A stretch of DNA of 64,000 nucleotides from Arcicella aquatica (GCF_034928825.1 NZ_JAYFUL010000019.1:48151-112150); one strand, 5' to 3'. Positions 1 through 8,636 are shown, numbered from the stretch's first letter. Notes: generated by a model from the letters alone, not told the origin. Translations and numbers: made by a program.

Positions 1-293
1 GCTGTTGCTCCTTGATTCTTTAAATCTGTCAAAGTCGCTTTCATGACATCCTCATATATTTCCATCGTAGGCATCTCGGGTAGATACATTTTTACGAGGG
101 AAATACCAATACTTTTAGCCTGTTGTATCAATAATTCTTCTCGAACGCCATGCATTGATATTCTACGGTACTCTTCATTGATACTGGTCAGTAAACAATT
201 AACGTCATATTCTTGTGACTGTAAGATTTTGTATAAACTCAAAGCAGAATCTTTACCTCCACTCCAATTAAAAATTGCTTGCTGTTTTATCAT
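1..293 (-). CDS. Dph6-like ATP pyrophosphatase (diphthine--ammonia ligase family), N-terminal part
   Basis: The gene starts with ATG (complement of 291-293) and runs off the left edge of the window, so only about 97 N-terminal residues are present. The protein opens with a beta strand followed by S-G-G-K-D-S at residues 11-16, the PP-loop of N-type ATP pyrophosphatases. The next part (about residues 36-60), with a conserved M-H-G-V-R-E-E stretch, fits the DUF71/Dph6 branch, which adenylates a substrate and then amidates it. Bacterial members have no known diphthamide substrate, so the true role is unknown. The family assignment rests on the PP-loop and the following region only, as the C-terminal half is outside the window. 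Confidence 0.8.
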   Translation of the reverse strand, partial: MIKQQAIFNWSGGKDSALSLYKILQSQEYDVNCLLTSINEEYRRISMHGVREELLIQQAKSIGISLVKMYLPEMPTMEIYEDVMKATLTDLKNQGAT

Positions 294-344
294 GCTGTAA
301 AAATAGATTTTTGTTGGGAATTACTTTGAACAATGGTCAATAAG

Positions 345-857
345 CTAAGGCAGATTATTCCAATCAAGTTTGGGATTTTCAAGTAATGATTGCAAATATT
401 GTCTATTACTACTTATGATAGGTCCATAGTCTCTTGCCGAGGGTATATCTAATTCAAATAGATAATCACATTCTTTAGTAAGTAGTTGATACCGTGTTTT
501 GCCCTTTATTCTATCAATAGTAAGATATTCTTTTGGGATTTTGTTCATTTGAATTAGGTGAATGCCATTGTCTTTTTCGATAGTAGGTAGCAATTTTATA
601 AAATCTTTAGTGGGTAATATATAGTCGAAAGAAATATTTCTTGCTAATACTTGAACATTACTTTGATTGTCAAAAAGAGGTAGATTGTGCTGTTCCCAAG
701 TAAAATGACTACTTAAAGAATGATTACTGACCCAAACATAATGATAGTTTGTATCTAATGTATATTTTATAAAAGAAGATGTAGCAAAATCTAAAATAAT
801 TTGAAACTGTCCGGGATAAATTTCTTTGATTGTATTGATATTATCTAGCCAACTCAT
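345..857 (-). CDS. Hypothetical protein, 170 aa
   Basis: I do not recognise this protein. It has no signal peptide and no membrane segment, and it is rich in aromatic residues and Asn, with a W-L-D-N start and a W-N-N-L-P end. It lies 51 nt downstream of the Dph6-like gene start on the same strand, so it is transcribed ahead of that gene and could be its operon partner. The length and even composition look like a soluble globular cytoplasmic domain. Coding is supported by the absence of stops over 170 codons in an AT-rich region and by the lack of a better frame on the other strand. Confidence 0.6.
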   Translation of the reverse strand: MSWLDNINTIKEIYPGQFQIILDFATSSFIKYTLDTNYHYVWVSNHSLSSHFTWEQHNLPLFDNQSNVQVLARNISFDYILPTKDFIKLLPTIEKDNGIHLIQMNKIPKEYLTIDRIKGKTRYQLLTKECDYLFELDIPSARDYGPIISSNRQYLQSLLENPKLDWNNLP

Positions 858-924
858 AAGGTATTGTTATTAAATAATATGGTTGATGTATAGTAAGAAA
901 CCTCTAATCACGCGCTTCATTTAA

Positions 925-1638
925 TCAACCTCCAAACATCTTTGCCACAAAGAAAGCAGCACCAGCGGCAGCGGCTCCAATTAGAGTTACTTTTATAGCT
1001 CCTGTCAATGGGTTTTGCCCTGTTACTTTGCTTTTGAAATAGCCAAATATAAATAAGGTGATTAGTGTGACAACCATAGAATACAATAATCCTTGATGTG
1101 CATTCTCCACAACAAAGTAAGGTGAAAGCGGAATGATTCCGCCAACAATGTAAGCTAAACCGATTGTCAAGGCTGAGTTTCTAGCGCGATAAATATCTGG
1201 TTTTTCTAACCCTAATTCAAATTTCATCATAAAATCTACCCATTTCTTTTTGTCTTTTGAAAGTGCTTCAACAATAAGGTTTTGGGCGTTTTCATCTAAA
1301 CCATAATCTGCAAAAACTTCCTTGACTTCTTCCTTTTCTCGTTCGGGCATCAGTTCTACTTCCTCGTATTCACGTTTTAGTTCAGCGTCATAGTGCTCAA
1401 CTTCGGTTTGCCCCGCCAAATAACCGCCTAAGCCCATAGCGATTGATCCTGCTACAATTTCAGCAATACCAGCCGTGGTAATAATAGCAGTATTAGCAAC
1501 AGCACCAGATAAGCCTGCTGCCAAGGCGAAAGGAACCGTTAGTCCGTCAGACATTCCAATAACGATATCTTTAATAAAATCAGAGCTTTCCAGATGCTGT
1601 TCTTCCATGTTTTCTTTAGTAAGGGTTATATATTGCAA
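925..1638 (-). CDS. VIT1/CCC1-family divalent metal (iron/manganese) transporter
   Basis: The 237-residue membrane protein carries the family hallmark G-M-S-D-G-L-T-V-P-F near residue 28 in the first membrane helix. A charged, Glu- and Met-containing cytoplasmic stretch at about residues 80-145 corresponds to the metal-binding domain of plant VIT1. Three more hydrophobic segments follow at about residues 155-235. Family members export or sequester Fe2+ or Mn2+ across a membrane, driven by protons. The start may be M1 or M11 (ATG ending at 1608), since the conserved part begins near residue 20. A hairpin and a heptad repeat array separate it from the upstream POT gene, so it is probably transcribed on its own. 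Confidence 0.85.
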   Translation of the reverse strand: MQYITLTKENMEEQHLESSDFIKDIVIGMSDGLTVPFALAAGLSGAVANTAIITTAGIAEIVAGSIAMGLGGYLAGQTEVEHYDAELKREYEEVELMPEREKEEVKEVFADYGLDENAQNLIVEALSKDKKKWVDFMMKFELGLEKPDIYRARNSALTIGLAYIVGGIIPLSPYFVVENAHQGLLYSMVVTLITLFIFGYFKSKVTGQNPLTGAIKVTLIGAAAAGAAFFVAKMFGG

Positions 1639-1680
1639 GGTAGTTTTTTTGCTTTAAAGTTCATGAAGTTGCCTGTAAAT

Positions 1681-1726
1681 AAAAAAGAAGAACCTCAGGG
1701 ATAAAACTGATAGTTCTTCTTTTTTG
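1681..1726. terminator. Hairpin with A/T-rich flanks, possible bidirectional terminator
   Basis: An inverted repeat pairs AAAAAAGAAGAAC at the left with GTTCTTCTTTTTT at the right around a loop of about 20 nt. It sits in the gap between the POT gene end and the VIT gene start. The T-rich run on either strand would suit intrinsic termination. Confidence 0.5.
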
Positions 1727-1748
1727 CATATTGACTTTAAGGTTCTGG

Positions 1749-2006
1749 GACTAAAAGACACAGGATTTAAGACTAAAAGACATTAGACACAAGATTTTAG
1801 ATTAAAAGACATAAGATTTAAGACTTTTTTAAATAGACTTTCAATAAATCGTGCTGCTAAATTCTTATGTCTAAATTCTTGTGTCTAACGTCTTGTATCT
1901 AACGTCTTGTATCTAGGGACTTGTATCTAACGTCTTGTATCTAGCGTCTTGTGTCTAACGTCTTGTGTCTAACGTCTTGTATCTAGCATCTTGTATCTAG
2001 CGTCTT
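1749..2006. repeat. Inverted arrays of degenerate 7-nt repeats
   Basis: The right arm (1860-2006) is 21 consecutive 7-nt units with no indel, alternating between variants of ACGTCTT and GTATCTA, so it also reads as about ten copies of a 14-nt dimer. The left arm (1749-1825) is 11 units of the same word type on the opposite strand (AAGACAT, TAGACAC, TAAGATT and similar). The arms are about 34 nt apart and could fold into one long imperfect hairpin. The array begins 16 nt after the stop codon of the POT gene on the minus strand. Function is unknown; a 3'-end or terminator role is an inference. Confidence 0.85.
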
Positions 2007-2022
2007 TAAGTCTTTTTGAAAT

Positions 2023-3468
2023 TTATTCCGCTACCCCTACATACCGTGTTTCCTTCATTTTAGATGCGATAGAGATATAAATCAAGAATGAGATAAACAT
2101 CAATCCTGCGAAAAACCAAAAATACTTGGCACCATCTAGTTGAGCAAAGAAGCCTTTGTTTGCAATGTTTTCATTGATAAGAGAAACTGCTAAATTACCA
2201 ATAGAAACAGTTGAATAGAAAATAGCCGTCATCGTAGACTTCATTGATTTTGGCGAATTGGTATAAGCATATTCTAAACCTGTAATAGAAACCAAGATTT
2301 CGCCCCAAGCTAAAATTAAATAAGCTAATACTTGCCACCAAACAGAAGGCTTACCACCACCATCAATACTTTCTTGAATTAATGCGATAATAACAAAAGA
2401 CAAAGCTGTTAAGAAGAACCCAACGCCTAAACGACGTAGTGGTGTAGTTTTGATACCTAGTTTTTCAAAGAAAGGATAGATAAAATAGGTGAAAATCGGA
2501 ATAAAACTTACTAAAAAGAAAGGGTTGAATACTTGAACTTGTTCAGATAAGAAAGTAAAACCAAAGCCAGAGTTTAAATCTAATTTTTGTGCTTGTAAAA
2601 CCCATTCAGATAAATTTTGATCCCACAGCGCCCAGAAAATTGGAATAAAGGCAAATACAATAATTAAGCGATAAACTGCCTTTACGTCATCAACTTTTTG
2701 TGGGTCATAACTTGCTTTGGCGACATCTAGCCAATGGTCACCCTTCTGTTTCTTGCCCATATTTACTAAGGCATTGAAAGAAATAAATAAGAAATTATTT
2801 CTATTTATCCCCATTGGAGGCACTTTTACATATTTATTTCTACCAGAAAAAAATATGATAGTAGCCAGTACCATTAATATTCCTGGTACGCCAAAAGCCC
2901 AAGCTGCTCCATATTTTGCATAAATAATTGGGATACAAAGGTTAGATACTACCGAACCTGAATTGATGGAGAAGTAAAACCACCCATATACTTTAGACAT
3001 TAAATGTTCATTAGTCTTGTCGAACTGGTCACCCACATTAGCAGATACATTGGATTTGATGCCCCCAGCACCAGAAGCAATGACAATCATACCTAATGAA
3101 AACAATGCAAGGTTAGTATCAAACATCGCTAACATTAAATGTCCAATACAGTATAATACAGATACATATAAAATCACTTTATATTTTCCAAAAAACCAAT
3201 CAGCTGCTATACCTCCCAAAATGGGCATGATGTATGCCAAGGCAACAAACATGTGCACTTTTTGATTAGATTGGGCCTCGGCAGTTTGTTGAAGAAGTGG
3301 ATTGAAAGTAGGGTTGAAAAATTGTGCAATCAAAAAAGTAGGAAGAATAGAACGCATCCCATAAAAACTAAATCGTTCGGCGGCTTCATTTCCGATAATG
3401 TAGGGAACAGCTTTGGGATAGCTATTTGATTTCTGAACCACCTCGGTTTCAATGGATTTTGATGTCAT
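2023..3468 (-). CDS. POT/PTR2-family proton-coupled peptide transporter
   Basis: This 481-residue polytopic protein has the POT signature E-A-A-E-R-F-S-F-Y-G at residues 28-37 in the first helix, the ExxER motif involved in proton coupling. Repeated hydrophobic segments to the C-terminus fit the 12 or more helices of the MFS fold. A second family block, G-A-G-G-I-K-S-N-V-S-A, lies at about residue 133. Members import di- and tripeptides with protons across the inner membrane. The length is close to the family norm. It seems to be a single-gene unit, with about 500 nt of gene-free sequence upstream and the heptad array downstream. Confidence 0.92.
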   Translation of the reverse strand: MTSKSIETEVVQKSNSYPKAVPYIIGNEAAERFSFYGMRSILPTFLIAQFFNPTFNPLLQQTAEAQSNQKVHMFVALAYIMPILGGIAADWFFGKYKVILYVSVLYCIGHLMLAMFDTNLALFSLGMIVIASGAGGIKSNVSANVGDQFDKTNEHLMSKVYGWFYFSINSGSVVSNLCIPIIYAKYGAAWAFGVPGILMVLATIIFFSGRNKYVKVPPMGINRNNFLFISFNALVNMGKKQKGDHWLDVAKASYDPQKVDDVKAVYRLIIVFAFIPIFWALWDQNLSEWVLQAQKLDLNSGFGFTFLSEQVQVFNPFFLVSFIPIFTYFIYPFFEKLGIKTTPLRRLGVGFFLTALSFVIIALIQESIDGGGKPSVWWQVLAYLILAWGEILVSITGLEYAYTNSPKSMKSTMTAIFYSTVSIGNLAVSLINENIANKGFFAQLDGAKYFWFFAGLMFISFLIYISIASKMKETRYVGVAE

Positions 3469-3975
3469 AAAATAAATGTGTTAATAAAGTATGTGAATGA
3501 AATGTAAAGAAAATGTTAAAATTAAACTTAATAAAATTACGCTAAAATACATTCTCTGAGTTTTAGAAACAATTTTGGCTACTTAATGAAAAGATTGTTA
3601 AATATACAATTTTTGTACTTTACTGCTAATTATATTTAAAAATCTTCACTTTTATTGTCTTAATCTAATTTTTAACCAAATAAAAATAATCATTTTAACT
3701 TATAAAACTAACACAAGTATTGATAGTTAATACTGAATCGCGTTAGTACAAATCCTTATAAATTACTATTCGTGAAACATTTTGTGGAACACTCTTTGCT
3801 TATGTGGTGAGAAAGGACGATATTTGAAGTCTGTTATTTGAGGTACTGGGAATTGAGAATTAACTTTTAGTAATAAAGAGGTAAGAATTATCAAAAATAC
3901 TTTTTATAGCTTCTTTTCACTATTTATAATTTAATAACCTAGCTTAAAAAAGACTGTAACTCAGAAAAATCCAAG
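3469..3975. other. Gene-free divergent intergenic region
   Basis: This 507-nt AT-rich gap separates the divergent POT gene and parA. No open frame in it resembles a protein and no clear TAnnTTTG element was found. The only structured item I see is a pair of parS-like half-sites at 3771-3791. Confidence 0.6.
3771..3791 (+). promoter_or_regulatory. parS-like half-sites upstream of parA (speculative)
   Basis: CGTGAAACA (3771-3779) is an exact right half of the bacterial parS consensus, followed 4 nt later by GTGGAACA (3784-3791), the half-site variant with G at the tolerated position. The left half of the first site is poor, about 10 of 16 consensus positions overall, and the core palindrome is not complete. 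It lies about 185 nt before parA, the kind of place where parS sites are often found. Confidence 0.3.
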
Positions 3976-4755
3976 ATGGGGAAAATAATTGCCATAGCCA
4001 ACCAAAAAGGAGGAGTTGGAAAAACGACAACCACTATTAACTTGGCGGCAAGTTTAGCCGCTCTCGAATTCAGAACACTCATTGTTGATGCTGACCCGCA
4101 GGCGAACTCTACCTCTGGTTTAGGATTCAACCCCAAGGAAATCGAAAATTCAATTTATGAATGTATGGTCGATGGAGTAAATGTACAAGATATTATCATT
4201 GCTACAGATTTACCGTATCTCCATATTATTCCTTCTCATATCGATTTGGTGGGTGCCGAAATAGAAATGATTAACCTTCGTGACCGTGAACAAAAAATGA
4301 AGGAGTCGTTAGGGGTAATTCTCGATAATTACGACTTTATCATTATCGACTGTTCGCCATCGCTCGGTTTAATTACGATTAATGCCCTCACTGCCGCAGA
4401 CTCAGTGATTATTCCTGTACAGTGCGAGTATTTTGCTTTGGAAGGTCTTGGTAAATTATTGAATACCGTTAAAATCATTCAATCTCGTTTGAATACCAAT
4501 TTAGCGATTGAAGGTATTTTATTGACGATGTATGATTTAAGAGTACGTTTGTCAAACCAAGTAGTTGCCGAAGTAACAGCCCATTTTCATAATATGGTAT
4601 TCAATACCATCATTCCTAGAAACATTCGTCTTTCAGAATCGCCAAGCTTTGGTGTACCAGCCATTGCACATGACTCAGAAAGCAAAGGGGCAATTAGTTA
4701 CCTAAACCTTGCTCGTGAGGTTTTGGCAAAAAATGGATATGTCACCCAAGAGTAG
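3976..4755 (+). CDS. parA: ParA/Soj chromosome-partitioning ATPase
   Basis: The 259-residue protein begins with the deviant Walker A motif K-G-G-V-G-K-T-T at residues 11-18, then the D-A-D-P-Q-A-N switch near residue 40 and I-I-I-D-C-S-P-S-L-G at about residues 122-131, all typical of ParA/MinD ATPases. It lacks an N-terminal helix-turn-helix, so it is the chromosomal Soj type. ATP-bound dimers coat the nucleoid and move ParB-parS complexes. parB follows after 62 nt, confirming the pair. The start is the ATG directly before the first beta strand. Confidence 0.96.
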   Translation: MGKIIAIANQKGGVGKTTTTINLAASLAALEFRTLIVDADPQANSTSGLGFNPKEIENSIYECMVDGVNVQDIIIATDLPYLHIIPSHIDLVGAEIEMINLRDREQKMKESLGVILDNYDFIIIDCSPSLGLITINALTAADSVIIPVQCEYFALEGLGKLLNTVKIIQSRLNTNLAIEGILLTMYDLRVRLSNQVVAEVTAHFHNMVFNTIIPRNIRLSESPSFGVPAIAHDSESKGAISYLNLAREVLAKNGYVTQE

Positions 4756-4817
4756 ATTTTTCTTCATAAGTTGATGTTTATTTCAGAAGAATCTATTCTT
4801 TTTTTATAGTAGAAGAA

Positions 4818-5762
4818 ATGAGTAAAGTAGAAATTCCAGCAGTAAAAAAACGTGTCGGACTTGGTAGAGGCTTAGGAGCTTTACTTCAAGATTCTGACGA
4901 GGTAAATAACACGCAGAGCCGTCACCAACCAGCTACGCCAATCGAACGCCCTACTCGTTTAGAGCAAATTAGTTCGATGAATGAAATATCGGTTGATTTG
5001 ATTGAAACAAACCCTTATCAGCCAAGAACACATTTTGACGAAGAGGCCTTGAACGAATTAGCAGATTCAATCAGAGTACAAGGTATTATTCAGCCAATTA
5101 CTGTTCGACAGATTGCACCTAATAAGTTTCAATTAATTTCTGGGGAACGTCGTTTACAAGCTTCAAAAAGAGCAGGCTTGAAAAGCATTCCAGCTTATGT
5201 AAGAACTGCCGACGACCAACAGATGCTAGAAATGGCATTGATTGAAAACATTCAGCGTGAAAACCTGAATGCCATTGAAATTGCTTTAAGTTACCAGCGA
5301 TTGATTACAGAATGTTCTTTAAAACAAGAAGAACTAGGAGATAGGGTAGGGAAGAACCGCACAACAGTTAATAACTATATCCGCTTACTGAAATTGCCAG
5401 ATGTTATCCAAGTAGCACTCAGAGATACTAAAATATCAATGGGACATGCACGTGCCATCATCAATATCCCTGATAGAGAACAACAATTAGATATCTTTCA
5501 GAAAACGATTGCAGATGATTGGTCTGTTAGAAAAGTAGAAGAGGCTGTTCGGGAATTAGCCAATGCATCTTTAGTGAACACAGCTAAAAAGGCTATTGGA
5601 GGAGGAGTAAAGCAAGAAATCAGGAGTTTACAGTTTCGTTTACAAGCTTATTTTGGGGCTAAAGTAACGGTAAAAGCGGATGATAAAGGCAAAGGAGAAA
5701 TTAAAATTCCATTTACTTCTCAGGAAGAACTTGATAAAATATTATTGGCTATAAAAGCTTAG
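4818..5762 (+). CDS. parB: ParB/Spo0J DNA-binding partition protein (CTPase)
   Basis: The 314-residue protein has a short basic N-terminus with G-L-G-R-G-L-G-A-L, the segment that stimulates ParA ATPase in the family. The ParB N-domain follows with N-P-Y-Q-P-R and G-E-R-R-L-Q-A-S near residues 65-115; the GERR box binds CTP. A helix-turn-helix with N-R-T-T-V-N-N-Y at about residues 175-190 reads parS. The C-terminal 45 residues form the dimerisation part. It loads at parS and spreads as a clamp. It is co-transcribed with parA and followed by a hairpin terminator. Confidence 0.96.
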   Translation: MSKVEIPAVKKRVGLGRGLGALLQDSDEVNNTQSRHQPATPIERPTRLEQISSMNEISVDLIETNPYQPRTHFDEEALNELADSIRVQGIIQPITVRQIAPNKFQLISGERRLQASKRAGLKSIPAYVRTADDQQMLEMALIENIQRENLNAIEIALSYQRLITECSLKQEELGDRVGKNRTTVNNYIRLLKLPDVIQVALRDTKISMGHARAIINIPDREQQLDIFQKTIADDWSVRKVEEAVRELANASLVNTAKKAIGGGVKQEIRSLQFRLQAYFGAKVTVKADDKGKGEIKIPFTSQEELDKILLAIKA

Positions 5763-5767
5763 TTGAG

Positions 5768-5812
5768 AATCCAGTCCTTCTACATTTCAAAAGAGGACTG
5801 GATTTTTCTCTT
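5768..5812 (+). terminator. Rho-independent terminator after parB
   Basis: AATCCAGTCC pairs with GGACTGGATT over a loop of about 17 nt and is followed by a T-rich run. It starts 5 nt after the parB stop codon, so the parAB transcript probably ends here. Confidence 0.75.
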
Positions 5813-5853
5813 AAAAAATCTTAATTACCCTTCACCAGACGGAATATTAGCGG

Positions 5854-5861
5854 TAATTTTG
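5854..5861 (+). promoter_or_regulatory. Possible Bacteroidota -7 element (TAATTTTG)
   Basis: The octamer matches the TAnnTTTG -7 consensus of the Bacteroidota primary sigma factor and lies 21 nt before the start codon of the DUF5683 gene, just after the parB terminator. I could not find a convincing -33 TTTG partner. Confidence 0.4.
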
Positions 5862-5882
5862 CGTTGAAGTTCAAAAACTAAA

Positions 5883-6512
5883 ATGAAGAAATTACTATTT
5901 GGCTTATTTTTTTTTCTTGGTTTGTTGCTTGAAAACGAAGCACAAGTTTTGAAAGGAGGTAACGTAGGAAGTCTAAAAGACTCAGTAGAAACTGCAATTG
6001 CTAAGAAAGATTCGGTAAAAAAACCTTATAAAATCATTCCTAGAGTTTCCACTATCCGTTCGGCGATGGTACCGGGATGGGGGCAAATTTATAACAGACA
6101 ATATTGGAAATTGCCTTTGGTATATGGCGGATTTGCTGTAAATATTTACTTTATTGTAACGAATCATGCTAGATATGCGTATTATAAACAGCAATATATT
6201 GATAACTTCCAAGTAACTACGCCACCATCCAGCGCTAAAATTACGTTATATGGAGACAATAGTGGAGTACAAAGAGAATACACTTCTGCGCAACTCAATA
6301 CGATTGTAAATGGTTATCGTAGGAACAGAGATGGCTCATATCTGATTTTAGCCGTGGTGTGGGCTGCTAATATCATTGATGCCAACGTGACTGCCCACTT
6401 AAAAACCTTTGATTTGACGGATGATATTTCACTGAAAATTCAGCCGACACTTACAAGTCCCGATATGATGAATGCGGTGTATGGTGCCAAAATTACTTTT
6501 GCTTTTAAGTAA
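5883..6512 (+). CDS. DUF5683 domain protein, exported or membrane-associated
   Basis: The 209-residue protein has a signal peptide of about 20 residues ending in N-E-A-Q. The body holds S-A-M-V-P-G-W-G-Q-I-Y-N near residue 61 and a short hydrophobic segment at about 75-93, the core of DUF5683, whose function is unknown. A second hydrophobic stretch at about 155-170 (with W-A-A-N-I-I-D-A-N-V) is also typical. The gene sits between parB and dapB, an order I recall from other Cytophagales. Its own promoter-like element and the parB terminator suggest it starts a new unit with dapB. Confidence 0.8.
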   Translation: MKKLLFGLFFFLGLLLENEAQVLKGGNVGSLKDSVETAIAKKDSVKKPYKIIPRVSTIRSAMVPGWGQIYNRQYWKLPLVYGGFAVNIYFIVTNHARYAYYKQQYIDNFQVTTPPSSAKITLYGDNSGVQREYTSAQLNTIVNGYRRNRDGSYLILAVVWAANIIDANVTAHLKTFDLTDDISLKIQPTLTSPDMMNAVYGAKITFAFK

Positions 6513-6571
6513 TAAAATTTAATAATAAATCCCGTTTGGGAATATTCAATTATACAATCAAACTTTTAATT

Positions 6572-7288
6572 ATGAATATTGTTTTACTCGGTTATGGAAA
6601 AATGGGAAAGGTTATTGAGAAAATTGCCTTAGACCGAGGTCATCAGATAGTTGCTCGAATTGACATTACTAACCGTCATGAGTTTGAAGCTTTAAGTCCT
6701 TCACAAATTGATGCTGTCATTGAATTTAGTCACCCTTCTTCTGCTTTTGAAAATGTTAAAGCATGTTTAAATAAAGGTGTTCCTGTAGTATGTGGTACAA
6801 CTGGCTGGCTCGAAAATAAACCAGCAGTTGAAGCCTTAGCCATTGAAAAAGACGGTGCTTTCTTTTGGTCGTCCAATTATTCTATTGGAGTAAATATTTT
6901 CTTTCAATTGAATAAAATGTTGGCAAGACTTATGAAACCACAGAAACAATATTCTGTCTCGACAACAGAAATCCATCATACGGAAAAGAAAGATTCTCCA
7001 TCTGGAACAGCTATTACGATTGCTGAAGGATTGATAGAAAACCTCGAAGGCAAAAGCAAATGGATAAATAATGAAAATCCTGCTGATGACGAAATCGCTA
7101 TTTGGTCGGCACGCGAAGGAAAAGTGCCGGGAACGCACATTGTAAAATATATTTCAGATATTGATCAAATAGAAATCTCGCACGTTGCTCATGGTCGTGA
7201 AGGTTTTGCTTTAGGTGCTGTCATCGCCGCAGAATGGATTGTTGGCAAGAAAGGCGTTTTTGGAATGAGTGATTTGTTGGCTTTTTAG
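6572..7288 (+). CDS. dapB: 4-hydroxy-tetrahydrodipicolinate reductase
   Basis: It reduces hydroxy-tetrahydrodipicolinate with NAD(P)H in the diaminopimelate/lysine pathway, feeding peptidoglycan synthesis. The start at 6572 gives M-N-I-V-L-L-G-Y-G-K-M-G, a Rossmann strand with the G-x-G-x-x-G-type loop directly at the N-terminus. An in-frame upstream start at 6536 would add 12 residues the family does not have. C-G-T-T-G-W at about residues 72-77, the catalytic segment E-I-H-H-T-E-K-K-D-S-P-S-G-T near 132-145, and a final strand G-R-E-G-F-A-L-G-A-V are all present. At 238 residues it has normal length. Confidence 0.95.
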   Translation: MNIVLLGYGKMGKVIEKIALDRGHQIVARIDITNRHEFEALSPSQIDAVIEFSHPSSAFENVKACLNKGVPVVCGTTGWLENKPAVEALAIEKDGAFFWSSNYSIGVNIFFQLNKMLARLMKPQKQYSVSTTEIHHTEKKDSPSGTAITIAEGLIENLEGKSKWINNENPADDEIAIWSAREGKVPGTHIVKYISDIDQIEISHVAHGREGFALGAVIAAEWIVGKKGVFGMSDLLAF

Positions 7289-7296
7289 CTTTTTTT

Positions 7297-7383
7297 AGCT
7301 TTGAGCTATCAGCCGTGAGCAATCAGCTAAAAAACTCAAAGCTTAATGCTCATAGCTCATAGCTCATAGCTCATAGCTAAATT
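7297..7383. repeat. Inverted arrays of 7-nt repeats (AGCTNNN / CTCATAG)
   Basis: Five units AGCTTTG, AGCTATC, AGCCGTG, AGCAATC and AGCTAAA run in strict 7-nt register from 7297 to 7331. After 3 nt, seven units follow from 7335: CTCAAAG, CTTAATG, four exact CTCATAG and CTAAATT. The second arm is the approximate reverse complement of the first. The array lies 8 nt after the dapB stop codon. It shares the period but not the words of the array at 1749-2006. Confidence 0.85.
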
Positions 7384-7444
7384 GTAATTCTATTATAAAC
7401 TATACGATAATAACCCTAGGAAAATTATTTCCAACATATATAAA

Positions 7445-8617
7445 ATGTCAGAAAAAAAACAAATTAAACAAAAATCAGCTTTTCGCGAATGGATTGATTC
7501 TGTAGTATTTGCAGTAGTAGCGGCCACATTAATACGTTTCTTCTTTTTTGAAGCCTATACAATTCCTACACCATCAATGGAAAGTTCACTGATGGTTGGT
7601 GATTTCCTTTTTGTAAGTAAATTACATTATGGCGTTCGTACACCCAAAACACCTCTTCAAGTACCTTTAACACATCAGAAAATATGGGGAACAGATATTC
7701 CTTCTTATTTACGTTGGTTAGATTTACCTATCAAGCGTCTTCCTGGATTCTCTGATGTAAAACAAGGTGATGCCGTAGTGTTTAATGTACCTAACTACTC
7801 GCCTGACGGAGATGCCCCAGTTGATTTAAGAACTTATTATATCAAACGTTGTATAGGAACTCCCGGTAAAACCTTAGAAATTCGTGATACACAGGTATAT
7901 ATCGACGGTAAACCAATGGAAAATCCGCCGAAATTGCAGCATGAATATATCTTAAAAGTAAAAGAGCAATTAACGGAAGAGTTCTTTGAAGAACATAATA
8001 TCTATAACGGTATTGATGCTACAGGACAGTCGAATGCTAACTGGATGGAAGTAAACTTGACTGCTCAAGATTCTTTAATAGGTGGTTTACACGACTATAT
8101 CGTAAATACTTATCAAGGAAATATCGATGAGTTCAAGAAAATGAAATCATTTGTAAGCGTAGATTTATTAAAAGCAGCAAAAAATACACCTGACGGACAA
8201 GATGGCATGACCAACGACGATGGTGCTACGCCAATGTTTGGTAGTTCGTATATCTGGAATAGAGATAACTATGGGCCTTTATTGATTCCTAGCAAAGGCT
8301 TAACTATCAAGCTAGACTCGGGTAATGTAGATAAATACAAATACATTATTAAATACTACGAGGATAACAAAAATGTAGTGATTGATGGTCATAGAATTAT
8401 GATTGATGGCAAAACAATCACTTCATATACATTTAAGCAGGATTATTACTTTATGATGGGTGATAACCGTCATCATTCAGCGGATTCACGTTATTGGGGC
8501 TTTGTGCCTTCTGACCACATAGTTGGTAAGGCGGTATTTATTTGGATGTCATTAGACCCAAATAAGAACTTCTTGAGTAAAATTCGTTGGAACAGAATCT
8601 TTAGATTTGTTAACTAG
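7445..8617 (+). CDS. lepB: Signal peptidase I, copy 1
   Basis: It removes signal peptides from exported proteins at the outer face of the inner membrane. One N-terminal membrane helix (about residues 19-37) precedes the catalytic serine in P-T-P-S-M-E-S (Ser44). The general-base lysine lies in Y-I-K-R-C-I-G-T-P-G-K (Lys134), and the G-D-N-R-H-H-S-x-D-S-R-Y-W-G box lies near residue 340. At 390 residues it is longer than the E. coli enzyme because of an insertion of about 150 residues between the lysine region and the last box. A close paralogue follows directly. Confidence 0.95.
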   Translation: MSEKKQIKQKSAFREWIDSVVFAVVAATLIRFFFFEAYTIPTPSMESSLMVGDFLFVSKLHYGVRTPKTPLQVPLTHQKIWGTDIPSYLRWLDLPIKRLPGFSDVKQGDAVVFNVPNYSPDGDAPVDLRTYYIKRCIGTPGKTLEIRDTQVYIDGKPMENPPKLQHEYILKVKEQLTEEFFEEHNIYNGIDATGQSNANWMEVNLTAQDSLIGGLHDYIVNTYQGNIDEFKKMKSFVSVDLLKAAKNTPDGQDGMTNDDGATPMFGSSYIWNRDNYGPLLIPSKGLTIKLDSGNVDKYKYIIKYYEDNKNVVIDGHRIMIDGKTITSYTFKQDYYFMMGDNRHHSADSRYWGFVPSDHIVGKAVFIWMSLDPNKNFLSKIRWNRIFRFVN

Positions 8618-8636
8618 TAGGATTAAGCCCACTATC

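Noticed and set aside
43..300. 85-codon plus-strand frame at the left edge
   Set aside because: It is antisense to the Dph6-like gene, which has an exact PP-loop motif.
1860..2006. The repeat array as a CRISPR locus
   Set aside because: Units are 7 nt with no unique spacers of 25-40 nt, and no cas genes are in the window.
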